DNA of 64,000 bases, taken from positions 1 to 64,000 of the forward strand of contig JBMYVY010000004.1 in assembly GCA_049606855.1 (NCBI GenBank), given 5' to 3'. Numbering within the stretch: position 1 is the first letter of the stretch; each line of letters opens with the position of its first letter. This DNA comes from JBELHR01 sp049606855. Lineage in GTDB: Bacteria > Bacteroidota > Bacteroidia > Flavobacteriales > Flavobacteriaceae. The notes below the pieces were generated by a model, which saw only the letters and a program-made list of their open reading frames with translations, did not search any database and was not told the origin of the DNA. A program made the translations under genes and the position numbers. Below are positions 43,005-51,102 of this stretch, piece by piece.

Positions 43005-44049
43005 ATTAACCCTAGTGCTTGCATTAGCGTTAGGTATCAACAGTTTCGCAACAGAAATTAAACCTAAGCATGAAGAAACTAAAAAGGTGTCCAAGACCTA
43101 TGAAGTAAATAAAAACGCCCAAGTTACCCTAAAAAACAAGTTCGGGGATATGGACATTTCAACATGGGACAAAAATACGGTAGAAATTAACGTGGAAATT
43201 AAAGTCAGCGGCTCTAATTCAAAAAAAGTTAAGGAAGCCATAGATCGTATTGAAATTGAATTAGCAGGTTCTTCCTCAGTTGTTTCTGCAATCACTCGAT
43301 TTAACAATTCAAGTCGAAACTGGAATAACAACTTGAATTTTGAAGTAAACTACATGGTAAAAATGCCCAAATCCAATGACCTTACAGCAACAAACGATTA
43401 CGGCAGCCTTATAATCAATGAATTAGATGGAATGGCAGATCTTGAATGCGATTATGGAAAAGTAATAATCGGTTCATTAAATCACGAGGGAAGTCGCCTT
43501 AATATGGACTATACCAATAATTCAAGTATTGAATATATGAAGAGCGGTAGTATTGATGCCGACTATTCTGATTTGAGCGTAGATCGTGCTGAAAATATTG
43601 AGTTAAATGCAGATTATACTAATCTGGAGTTTGGTCAAATAAAAACCTTAAATTTCAATGTAGATTACGGTAAAATATCAATTGATAAAGCCGGTCGCAT
43701 TGTTGGAGATTCAGATTATACGAACATTAGAATTGACTACCTCGTTTCAGGTTTAGAATTAAACTGCGATTATGGAGGAATAAAAGTCGATCAAGTAGAT
43801 CAAAAATTTGAATGGATAAAGGTTAAGACTAAATATACCGGTGTTAAACTAGGAATGTCTGAGAAGAGTAAATATACGTTTGATCTGAATTTACGTTACG
43901 GTAGTTTTGATTATAACAACGAGGATTTATTTGACTTTAAACAAAAAATCAAAGACAATACTAAAAGACAGTATGTTGGTAGTTTTAACGGCGGGGGAAC
44001 TGCAAAAGTACTAATCGAAACCTCTTACGGAGATATAGACTTTTATTAA
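42985..44049 (+). CDS. Secreted beta-solenoid protein, DUF4097-like
   Basis: A 354-residue exported protein with signal peptide (1-22, NSFA). From about 125 to 285 it shows a ladder of DY(G/T/S) motifs about every 15-20 residues: NDYGSL, CDYGKV, MDYTNN, ADYSDL, ADYTNL, VDYGKI, SDYTNI, CDYGGI. This is a regular right-handed beta-solenoid of the DUF4097/putative-adhesin type. It is the third gene of the ECF sigma operon and may be a target or sensor of the envelope response. Ends in a terminator at 44057-44086. Confidence 0.75.
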   Translation: MKILKFKLTLVLALALGINSFATEIKPKHEETKKVSKTYEVNKNAQVTLKNKFGDMDISTWDKNTVEINVEIKVSGSNSKKVKEAIDRIEIELAGSSSVVSAITRFNNSSRNWNNNLNFEVNYMVKMPKSNDLTATNDYGSLIINELDGMADLECDYGKVIIGSLNHEGSRLNMDYTNNSSIEYMKSGSIDADYSDLSVDRAENIELNADYTNLEFGQIKTLNFNVDYGKISIDKAGRIVGDSDYTNIRIDYLVSGLELNCDYGGIKVDQVDQKFEWIKVKTKYTGVKLGMSEKSKYTFDLNLRYGSFDYNNEDLFDFKQKIKDNTKRQYVGSFNGGGTAKVLIETSYGDIDFY

Positions 44050-44056
44050 GAATTAA

Positions 44057-44086
44057 AAACCGAGGCCTACTACCTCGGTTTTTTTT
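44057..44086. terminator. Bidirectional terminator
   Basis: AAACCGAGG (44057-44065), 7-base loop, CCTCGGTTT (44073-44081) then T-run; A-rich left flank serves the convergent GlmU-like gene. Confidence 0.9.
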
Positions 44087-45263
44087 ATTTTTCCCAATTC
44101 CTGAAAGTACTTGTTTCTTCAAAAACAGCCTCCAAGATTGCTGCTTCATCGGCATCAAAACTTTGCCCCTTTCGCTTCATCACTAATTCTGCTGTTTCGG
44201 TTACTTTATTCATTCTATAGGTAATAAATTTCCCGGAACCTCCCCATGCAAATGAAGGGATGAAATTTCTTTGATACCCCGCTCCAAAAATATTTGCAGC
44301 AACACCGGTTACAGTGCCCGTATTAAACATGGTATTAATCCCGCATTTTGAATGATCTCCCATGATCAAACCGCAAAACTGATGACCTGTTGCTTGAAAT
44401 CGCTCAGTCTCATAATCCCACAGCTTTACTTCAGCATAATTATTCTTTAAATTTGAATTATTAGTATCTGCTCCTAAATTACACCATTGGCCCAGTACTG
44501 AATCTCCCAAGTAACCTTCATGGCCCTTTGAGGAATAGCCAAAAATAACTGAGTTTTTAATTTCACCACCCAAAGTACATTTTGGCCCTACACTAACCGG
44601 ACCATAAATCTTAGCTCCCATTTTTAAAACAGATCCCTCTCCTAAAAATAAAGGACCTCTAATTAAGCTTCCCTCCATTACTAAAGCATCCTTTCCTATA
44701 AATACCGGACCAGTCTCAGCATTAATGGTTGAAAGTCGCACAGAGGCTCCCTCCTCAATAAACACTTGATGAGCTCCTATGACTCGATTACTAGAATCAA
44801 TCTCTTGTGAGGTTCTATCAGCGGTCATACGGTCAAAATCTAATCGACTTACATGATCGTTAAAGGCAAAAAGATCATAAGGTGCTTTAATCTCTATCAA
44901 ATTGGCTGAAAATTCAACTGCTGAGAAATGCTCTAAATCAGGCTCCTGACCTTCCTTTAAATAAAATGCTACTAATCGATTGTTATATACCAGTTTTTGA
45001 TTCTCCTTCAAATCAGCTACAGCATCACATAATTCCTCTGTGGCTACAAAACTTGCATCGATCAAAATATTTAACTCAAATTCAACCATCGGATATCTAT
45101 TGGCTAAATAATCTTCTGTTATCGTAGAGGTAGTACTTCCTAACAAGAATTCATACTTTTCCCTAATGGTAGACCCCCCAATTCTCAAGTCCGCTACAGG
45201 TCTTGTAAAAGTTAATGGTTTCAATGCATCCCGATTTGGGCCATCAAACAAAATATAATTCAT
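44085..45263 (-). CDS. GlmU-family putative sugar nucleotidyltransferase (left-handed beta-helix)
   Basis: A 392-residue protein. N-terminal part (1-150) begins NYILFDGPNRDALKPLTFTRPVADLRIG, a pattern of the Bacteroidota GlmU-like family with a degenerate nucleotidyltransferase domain; the middle and C-terminal part (150-330) is a left-handed beta-helix of hexapeptide repeats (VFIGKDALVMEGSLIRGP, LFLGEGSVLKMGAKIYGP, GHQFCGLIMGDHSKCGI). Probably activates or acylates a sugar for surface glycans. Encoded 4 bp after the EamA gene, so the two are co-transcribed. Confidence 0.82.
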   Translation of the reverse strand: MNYILFDGPNRDALKPLTFTRPVADLRIGGSTIREKYEFLLGSTTSTITEDYLANRYPMVEFELNILIDASFVATEELCDAVADLKENQKLVYNNRLVAFYLKEGQEPDLEHFSAVEFSANLIEIKAPYDLFAFNDHVSRLDFDRMTADRTSQEIDSSNRVIGAHQVFIEEGASVRLSTINAETGPVFIGKDALVMEGSLIRGPLFLGEGSVLKMGAKIYGPVSVGPKCTLGGEIKNSVIFGYSSKGHEGYLGDSVLGQWCNLGADTNNSNLKNNYAEVKLWDYETERFQATGHQFCGLIMGDHSKCGINTMFNTGTVTGVAANIFGAGYQRNFIPSFAWGGSGKFITYRMNKVTETAELVMKRKGQSFDADEAAILEAVFEETSTFRNWEK

Positions 45264-45267
45264 AATA

Positions 45268-46155
45268 CTATTTTTTTAGGATGGTTTTGAACGAGGACCA
45301 ATTTACCATAATTAATCCACATAATATGATTAAAAAACCGAGGTAATGCCCTAAAGTAAAAACTTCATGATTAAACATGACCCCAATAAATATGCCGACT
45401 ACAGGTACTAAATAATTGTTCAAACTCGCAAAAGTCGGTCCAGCGGTTCTAACCAAGTACAGATACATATAATATACAATTCCAGATGCAAATGCCCCCA
45501 AAACAATAAGTTTGATCCATAAATCACTAGAAATTTGTTCAAAGTGATTATGGAAAAACAAAAACGGAAGAGTTACTACAGTTGAAGTCAATAATATGGC
45601 TCTGGTATACCTCAATGAAGGTACACTCTTAGGTATTCTACCCATTAAAATTAGTGAAATTGAAAAGCCAAATGCCCCTATCAAAATAAATCCAACATGC
45701 AATAAACTCAAACTTGCGCTACTCACTAGATCTTGATAAACCAAAACGACAATACCCAAGAACCCAATTAAGATTCCAACCCATTCAACAATGCTGGTTT
45801 TTCGCTTATTTATAATGACATCGAGAATCAAAGTCATCAATGGAATACTTGCCATCAAAACAGCCGTTACGCTTGAGGAGACTTCTTGTTGACCAAAACC
45901 ATTCATGATAAACGGAATAACACTCTCAGTTAAGGTCAAAGCCAACAATAGGTAGATCAAATTCCTATTCCAAACAATCTTCTCTTCCTTGACTTGAGGT
46001 AAGGCTATAATCAGGCTTAAGGCCAAAGTCCCAAACAATACGCGATAGAAGGCTAATTCATAAGGGCTAATAACCTGAACGGCAGAATCATTGATTATAA
46101 ATTGACTTCCCCAAATAATCGCAATACCAATTAGTAAAGCATAATTCTTAAGCAT
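45268..46155 (-). CDS. EamA/DMT-family transporter
   Basis: A 295-residue protein with ten predicted membrane helices in two EamA repeats; the first begins LLIGIAIIWGSQFIINDSAV, the second around SLLHVGFILIGAFGFSISLIL. Drug/metabolite transporter superfamily; substrate unknown. It has its own possible -7 element (TATTTTTG, minus strand, 46173-46180) in the 38-bp gap after crtYcd, so it may be separate from the carotenoid operon. Confidence 0.88.
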   Translation of the reverse strand: MLKNYALLIGIAIIWGSQFIINDSAVQVISPYELAFYRVLFGTLALSLIIALPQVKEEKIVWNRNLIYLLLALTLTESVIPFIMNGFGQQEVSSSVTAVLMASIPLMTLILDVIINKRKTSIVEWVGILIGFLGIVVLVYQDLVSSASLSLLHVGFILIGAFGFSISLILMGRIPKSVPSLRYTRAILLTSTVVTLPFLFFHNHFEQISSDLWIKLIVLGAFASGIVYYMYLYLVRTAGPTFASLNNYLVPVVGIFIGVMFNHEVFTLGHYLGFLIILCGLIMVNWSSFKTILKK

Positions 46156-46172
46156 AACGTAAATTTTGAAAG

Positions 46173-46180
46173 CAAAAATA
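46173..46180 (-). promoter_or_regulatory. Possible -7 element for the EamA gene
   Basis: TATTTTTG on the minus strand, 17 bp before the ATG. No -33 TTG was found 18-22 bp upstream. Confidence 0.35.
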
Positions 46181-46193
46181 CGACCTTTTTTAG

Positions 46194-46880
46194 TTACGCC
46201 AGCTTTCTAGAGATGAAAGTACTTATGGGTAAAATCGGGTAGAGCATATTGAACGCATAGAAAATGTCTTCAACAGGAATAGTTCCCAATCGTATACCCA
46301 AATTTTCAGAATTATTATACCACACCACAGGCTCCTCAATCCCAGTTCCCGTCAAGACGCCATTAACAATAAAAAAGGGAATCAAAATGATCAAAAAACT
46401 GATGTAGAACCTATTTAATCCATTATCGTGATTAAAAAGAGTCCAAGTGATAACTGCTAAAAAAAGCATGCCATTTACGGTAGTGTACCATGCACCCAAA
46501 TTAAAAATCACTGCGAGTAAGACCAGGATGAATAAAAACAGACTGATTCTCATTGTAGTTCTTGGTCCGATACTTAGTTTGGGGAAAAAGTATAAAAGGG
46601 AAAAATGAATAAAAATGCTTGCGAAAGGAATACAAATAAAGAACAATACTTCTTCCAAAGGCAAGCTTCCTATAAATATTCCAGTTAGATAATCAGTATT
46701 AAAACCCCAAACTCCAATTTGTGTAAACCATTCATCCCAAACCAAAAAGAATAAAGCGATTAACGCAATAGCCATAAAGACAGGCCTAAACTGCTTGTAA
46801 AATTGCATTTTCGGGTGAAAACTATAGGCAAAAGGAACAATGAAACTCCCAAGATCTAAAGCCAGGTAAAGGTATTTCAT
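46194..46880 (-). CDS. crtYcd: Lycopene cyclase (fused CrtYc/CrtYd type)
   Basis: A 228-residue membrane protein with about seven helices and two lycopene-cyclase domains: the first carries SLPLEEVLFF (about 71-80), the second TIPVEDIFYAFNML (about 200-213). The E-E/E-D pair in P-x-E-(E/D) is the catalytic mark. Converts lycopene to beta-carotene. Last gene of the carotenoid operon, ATGA overlap with crtZ. Confidence 0.9.
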   Translation of the reverse strand: MKYLYLALDLGSFIVPFAYSFHPKMQFYKQFRPVFMAIALIALFFLVWDEWFTQIGVWGFNTDYLTGIFIGSLPLEEVLFFICIPFASIFIHFSLLYFFPKLSIGPRTTMRISLFLFILVLLAVIFNLGAWYTTVNGMLFLAVITWTLFNHDNGLNRFYISFLIILIPFFIVNGVLTGTGIEEPVVWYNNSENLGIRLGTIPVEDIFYAFNMLYPILPISTFISRKLA

Positions 46881-47320
46881 ATATTAAAATACTTTTTAGG
46901 AACATAGAGCATCCCAAAACATTCTCCTTCTTCCTTTCCCAAATGCTTATGATGTACCTTATGAGCTTTTCGCAAACCGATTAAATATGGGTTTTTTGTT
47001 TTCTTAAACCATTTGAATCGTTGATGAATTAACACATCATGGATTAGAAAATAAGCCATTCCGTAGAAGAGTATTCCAAGGCCAATAAAAAACAAATAAT
47101 TCAGCCCCCCTTGAACACCATAATAAAACAAAGTGATACTAGGAGCAGCAAAAATCACAAAAAACACATCATTTCTCTCAAAAATATTTGCATATTTTGG
47201 TTGGTGGTGATCTTCATGAAAATACCACATAAAACCGTGCATTACATATTTGTGAGTTAGCCATGTAATCCCTTCCATAGTCAAAAATGTCAACACGGTA
47301 ACGCCTATAAACAATAACAT
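46877..47320 (-). CDS. crtZ: Beta-carotene hydroxylase
   Basis: A 147-residue di-iron membrane hydroxylase with four histidine clusters: HKYVMH (23-28), HEDHH (about 35-39), HDVLIHQR (about 94-101) and HKVHHKH (about 119-125). Adds hydroxyls at C3 and C3' of beta-carotene, giving zeaxanthin. Family length about 150 agrees. Confidence 0.93.
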   Translation of the reverse strand: MLLFIGVTVLTFLTMEGITWLTHKYVMHGFMWYFHEDHHQPKYANIFERNDVFFVIFAAPSITLFYYGVQGGLNYLFFIGLGILFYGMAYFLIHDVLIHQRFKWFKKTKNPYLIGLRKAHKVHHKHLGKEEGECFGMLYVPKKYFNI

Positions 47321-47322
47321 AT

Positions 47323-47823
47323 TTAGTAATTTATTGAATTTAACAATTTTCGTTCGTCCTCTGATAGCTTCGATAAATCAAGCATACGAGTCATCATCAA
47401 TACTTTGTACGCGTAATCATACTCAGCCTTTCCAAAATGAATAAGAATATAACTTAAATCTTCTTCCCTATTATCATCATAACCAAGGAAACCCGGCAAT
47501 TCAGTTTGAAAGACAAATCTCAAATACCGGAGCTCAACATCTTCTGGTTCTTTTGTTATGGAAAGATCCAGATTTTTACAGCCTACGCTAAAGTATTTAT
47601 ATTTGGTTATAGGGAATTTTGACGCTTTCGACTTTAACATATTCACTACGCCTAAATAGGCCATAGAAACTGCGTCGTCGTATTGTTTTAAATCATCTTC
47701 ATATGAGTTTAACACTTCGAGACTGAGTTCTTGGTCCAAATTTGATCTCAACAATGTTATACTTTCCGTTTCTTTTAAAGGCAATAGCGCAAAAATTGAA
47801 AGTAGAAAGAACTGTTTTATCAT
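47323..47823 (-). CDS. Exported hypothetical protein inside the carotenoid operon
   Basis: A 166-residue protein with an N-terminal hydrophobic signal (about 1-18) and then a helical, tetratricopeptide-like body (DDAVSMAYLGVVNMLKSKAS; EDLSYILIHFGKAEYDYAYKVLMMTRML). No enzyme motif. Its start overlaps the crtB stop (ATGA) and crtZ follows after 2 bp, so it is certainly co-translated with the pathway. It may help assemble or place the carotenoid in the membrane; this is inference. Confidence 0.72.
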   Translation of the reverse strand: MIKQFFLLSIFALLPLKETESITLLRSNLDQELSLEVLNSYEDDLKQYDDAVSMAYLGVVNMLKSKASKFPITKYKYFSVGCKNLDLSITKEPEDVELRYLRFVFQTELPGFLGYDDNREEDLSYILIHFGKAEYDYAYKVLMMTRMLDLSKLSEDERKLLNSINY

Positions 47824-48659
47824 ATTAAATTAAGTTTAAAATTGACATAGGATTTAGTCAATAAAAGTAACTTAACTGGGTCAGACACCCTAATTCTAGT
47901 TGTTAAAATATGTTCAGAAGGTGTCCGGTTCAATTTAAGCAACAATCTTCTGTAATATTTATAAGCCGTATAAACCCCAAATCTCGAGGAGGCTGGCAAC
48001 TTTTTTATCCCAACAAGAGCAGCTTCAAAATCATCATTAATTTCTTGAATAATTCGATTTTTCTGATCTACGCTAAGGTTGTCGAAATTAACATTTGGAA
48101 AATAACTTCGATTTAAAATTTCATAGTCGTCCTTAAGGTCTCTTAAAAAGTTCACCTTTTGGAATGCTGACCCCAACCTCATGGCAGAAGACTTAAGTCT
48201 GTTGAACGTATCATCATCACCTTCAACAAAAACTTTTAAACACATCAATCCAACAACATCGGCAGAACCATAAATATACTTTTCATACTCTTCTTGAGTA
48301 TCGTAAACTGTTTTCTCCAAATCTAAACGCATTGATGACAAAAAGTCGTAAACCATTTGATCTGGAATATTATATTTTTCCACAGTTAATACAAATGCGT
48401 GCATTACTGGGTTCATACTTATTTTACGTTTACGAGCTTCAACATATTCCATTTGAAATTCGTCTAGTAAGGCTCTTTTATCAAAATCGTGAAAACTATC
48501 CACAATCTCGTCAGCTAATCTCACAAAACCATAAATGGCATGAATATCCTGTCTGATGTTCGGACCCAACATTTTTACGGCAGAAGAAAAGGAAGTGGAG
48601 TATTTTTTAGTTACACTCTCACTTATTATGTATGAAACTTGATCAAATAAAATTTTCAT
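47820..48659 (-). CDS. crtB: Phytoene synthase
   Basis: A 279-residue squalene/phytoene synthase: SFSSAVKML, the first Asp-rich motif YGFVRLADEIVDS (about 44-56) and the second NFLRDLKDDYE (about 170-180). Condenses two geranylgeranyl diphosphates to phytoene. Lies 5 bp downstream of crtI. Confidence 0.95.
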   Translation of the reverse strand: MKILFDQVSYIISESVTKKYSTSFSSAVKMLGPNIRQDIHAIYGFVRLADEIVDSFHDFDKRALLDEFQMEYVEARKRKISMNPVMHAFVLTVEKYNIPDQMVYDFLSSMRLDLEKTVYDTQEEYEKYIYGSADVVGLMCLKVFVEGDDDTFNRLKSSAMRLGSAFQKVNFLRDLKDDYEILNRSYFPNVNFDNLSVDQKNRIIQEINDDFEAALVGIKKLPASSRFGVYTAYKYYRRLLLKLNRTPSEHILTTRIRVSDPVKLLLLTKSYVNFKLNLI

Positions 48660-48664
48660 AGTAC

Positions 48665-50131
48665 TTAATTTTTTGAAAGAATTAAATCAGAAACAACCTT
48701 ACCGGAAATAATCGCGGGAGGGAGTCCAGGGCCAGGAACAGTCAATTGTCCTGTAAAATACAGATTTTTTACCTTAGAAGACGCTAAATTAGGTCTTAAA
48801 ACAGCAGTTTGCATTAAAGTATTTGCCATTCCATAGGCATTTCCTTTGTAGGAATTGTAATCTTTTACAAAATCCTTCAGGCTAAACACCTCTCTAAAAA
48901 GAACCTTATCTCTAATTTTTTGTTTAGTTTGAAACTCCAATCTATTGATTATCATATCAAAATAATAGTCGTAATTATCTCCAAGATCTTCCAATCCTGG
49001 AGCAATAGGAATCAAAAAGAAACCACCATCTTTTCCTTCAGGCGCAAACTCCTCATCCGTTTTTGATGGGAAATTTGCATAAAACAAGGGGTCTTTTGGC
49101 CATTCGGCATGATCATAAATACTTGAAGCATGGGTTTCAAAATCCGTATCAAAAAACAAATTATGATGTTCCACCCCTTCAAATTTACAATCAAAACCAA
49201 CATAAAAGAGCAATGAAGATGGGGCAAAAGTTTTCTTGTCCCAATAACTTTCACTGTATTGTCTCAGGTTTTTATCCAAAAGCTGTTCGGTGTGATGATA
49301 ATCTGCACCACTCAAAACCAAATCTGCTTCAATGAGTTTATCATTAATTACACAACCTTTAACTTGGTTATTCTCAACCACAATTTCACTAACATTAGAT
49401 TGTGTATGCAATTTAACGCCCAATTCTTTTGCAATGGCAACAAAGGCATTTACAATCTGGTACATCCCTCCTTTTGGATGCCAAGTACCCAAACCGAAAT
49501 CAGCAAAGTTCATAAAACTATAAAATGATGGGGTATTTGAGGCTTTGGCCCCCAAGAAAAGCACGGGGAACTCCAAAATTTCTCTTAACTTCTCACTTTT
49601 AATATATTTCCTGACATCTTTCGCAATGGTAGAAAAGAATTGATTGACGTTGACTACAGTTTTAAATCTTACCAGCTCAAAAATAGATTCACCAGGCTTG
49701 TAAACTAAGTCATTAATGGCGATATCATAATTTTTCTCAGCTCTTTTAATAAAACGTTTTAAATATTGAGAACTTCCTGGCTCCTCTTTTTCAAAAACCT
49801 CATAAATCCTATCCATGTGGGCAGAGATAGAAATAGAGTCACCATCCTTAAAAAAAACTTTGTAGCCAGGATCTAAACGATCCAATTGATAAAAGTCGCT
49901 TGTGGTGTGATTAAAATCTCTATAAAACTTCTCAAAAACATCGGGCATCCAATACCAGGAAGGCCCCATATCAAATTGAAAGCCCTCTTTTTTTAGAACT
50001 CTTAAGCGTCCACCGATTTGATCATTTTTTTCATAAATACTTACCGTGTTGCCCGCTTGAGCCAAATAACAGGCCCCAGCAAGAGCAGATAAACCTGAAC
50101 CAACAACTACAATATTCTTACTTTTCCTCAT
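48665..50131 (-). CDS. crtI: Phytoene desaturase (CrtI type)
   Basis: A 488-residue FAD-dependent desaturase: GSGLSALAGACYLAQAG (11-27) with YEKNDQIGGRL, FDMGPSWYWMP, the C-terminal block YFTGQLTVPGPGLPPAIISG (about 460-479). Performs four desaturations from phytoene to lycopene. Overlaps the MerR gene by 14 bp. Confidence 0.95.
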   Translation of the reverse strand: MRKSKNIVVVGSGLSALAGACYLAQAGNTVSIYEKNDQIGGRLRVLKKEGFQFDMGPSWYWMPDVFEKFYRDFNHTTSDFYQLDRLDPGYKVFFKDGDSISISAHMDRIYEVFEKEEPGSSQYLKRFIKRAEKNYDIAINDLVYKPGESIFELVRFKTVVNVNQFFSTIAKDVRKYIKSEKLREILEFPVLFLGAKASNTPSFYSFMNFADFGLGTWHPKGGMYQIVNAFVAIAKELGVKLHTQSNVSEIVVENNQVKGCVINDKLIEADLVLSGADYHHTEQLLDKNLRQYSESYWDKKTFAPSSLLFYVGFDCKFEGVEHHNLFFDTDFETHASSIYDHAEWPKDPLFYANFPSKTDEEFAPEGKDGGFFLIPIAPGLEDLGDNYDYYFDMIINRLEFQTKQKIRDKVLFREVFSLKDFVKDYNSYKGNAYGMANTLMQTAVLRPNLASSKVKNLYFTGQLTVPGPGLPPAIISGKVVSDLILSKN

Positions 50132-51023
50132 GGTATACTTTCAAAAAATGATCTACGCCTTGATAGGGTTTAACATGTTCTAAGGATAAACTGTAATCTT
50201 TAACTTTTTGCCCCATCACATGTAAGATACTTTCATCTGAGTGTAATGCTAAATTCTTTAGTTTAGATACATATTCATCAATTTCCTCCCCAGTAGGCTC
50301 AACAGTAAGATAAGTTACGTAATTAATAGCGGAATACATGGATGCCAAATCTTTTAAATTCGATAAAGGAACCGATTGACCCAAATAAATCGAACGTTCA
50401 CCTAAACTGAGTAACTCATAATGCAGGTATAATAGTCCTATTTCATGGATTTCATTTGGTGGTAAATAAAGAACATATGGTGTTTTGTCTAAATGCTCTT
50501 CAATATTTAAATTCTCAATGGCACCGTGAATTTTTTGCTTAATCAGATTTGTAATAAAATGCTCATGAGCAGGTGTAATTGACTTTAGTTGCCATAAATT
50601 TCCTATCTCATACAAAAAAGGTATAAATATTTCTACAAAAACCTTTCTGAAACCAAGACTGGCAAGAACTTCATTAAAAGCTTCGTTGAATGAGGATTCA
50701 TTAAAATTGATCATGGCCATTTTAAATGCCAATAATATATTTTCATGAACAACTTTCACTTTTAAAAACCCCCTTGCCTTTTGCAAGATTTCTTCATTGC
50801 TTAATGCTGCAATTTTTGAGATTTTTATACCGTTTTTATAAAGTATACTGATATTTAAAAGCTTCAACAATTGATCAACATTGTAGTAGCGAATATTAGA
50901 ATCGGTTCGATTAGGCGTCAACAAATCGTAACGCTTTTCCCAAATCCGTATAGTATGTGCCTTGATTCCTGAAAAACTTTCAAGATCTTTTATGGTGAAC
51001 TCCGATTTAATTGTGTTTAACAT
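50118..51023 (-). CDS. MerR-family regulator with B12-binding domain (CarH/LitR-like photoreceptor candidate)
   Basis: A 301-residue protein: MerR helix-turn-helix at 8-75 (FTIKDLESFSGIKAHTIRIW...), then a helical cap and Rossmann domain. The adenosylcobalamin-photoreceptor signature is complete: W144-x9-E154-H155 (cap) and E191-x-H193-x-x-G196 (cobalt ligand). In known CarH/LitR regulators, light breaks the cobalt-carbon bond, releases DNA and turns on carotenoid genes. It heads the crt operon here. ATG 51023 is used because a longer TTG reading (51044) begins inside the -7 box. Confidence 0.88.
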   Translation of the reverse strand: MLNTIKSEFTIKDLESFSGIKAHTIRIWEKRYDLLTPNRTDSNIRYYNVDQLLKLLNISILYKNGIKISKIAALSNEEILQKARGFLKVKVVHENILLAFKMAMINFNESSFNEAFNEVLASLGFRKVFVEIFIPFLYEIGNLWQLKSITPAHEHFITNLIKQKIHGAIENLNIEEHLDKTPYVLYLPPNEIHEIGLLYLHYELLSLGERSIYLGQSVPLSNLKDLASMYSAINYVTYLTVEPTGEEIDEYVSKLKNLALHSDESILHVMGQKVKDYSLSLEHVKPYQGVDHFLKVYHEEK

Positions 51024-51032
51024 TACTTTTGT

Positions 51033-51049
51033 TTTGTTAAACAAAGATA
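51033..51049 (-). promoter_or_regulatory. Carotenoid operon promoter with overlapping palindrome
   Basis: Minus-strand -7 box TATCTTTG occupies 51049-51042; the 13-bp dyad TTTGTT-A-AACAAA occupies 51033-51045 and overlaps it and the start of transcription. No good TTG at about 20 bp was found. A MerR-type dimer bound here would block the promoter, fitting autorepression in the dark. Confidence 0.55.
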
Positions 51050-51073
51050 CATTAATTTTCCAACTAACCTAAT

Positions 51074-51100
51074 AAAAAAAGCGACCCGAAGGTCGCTTTT
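51074..51100 (-). terminator. Intrinsic terminator of carB
   Basis: AAAAGCGACC (51077-51086) - CGAA - GGTCGCTTTT (51091-51100), with a T-run on the minus strand. Confidence 0.9.
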
Positions 51101-51102
51101 GA

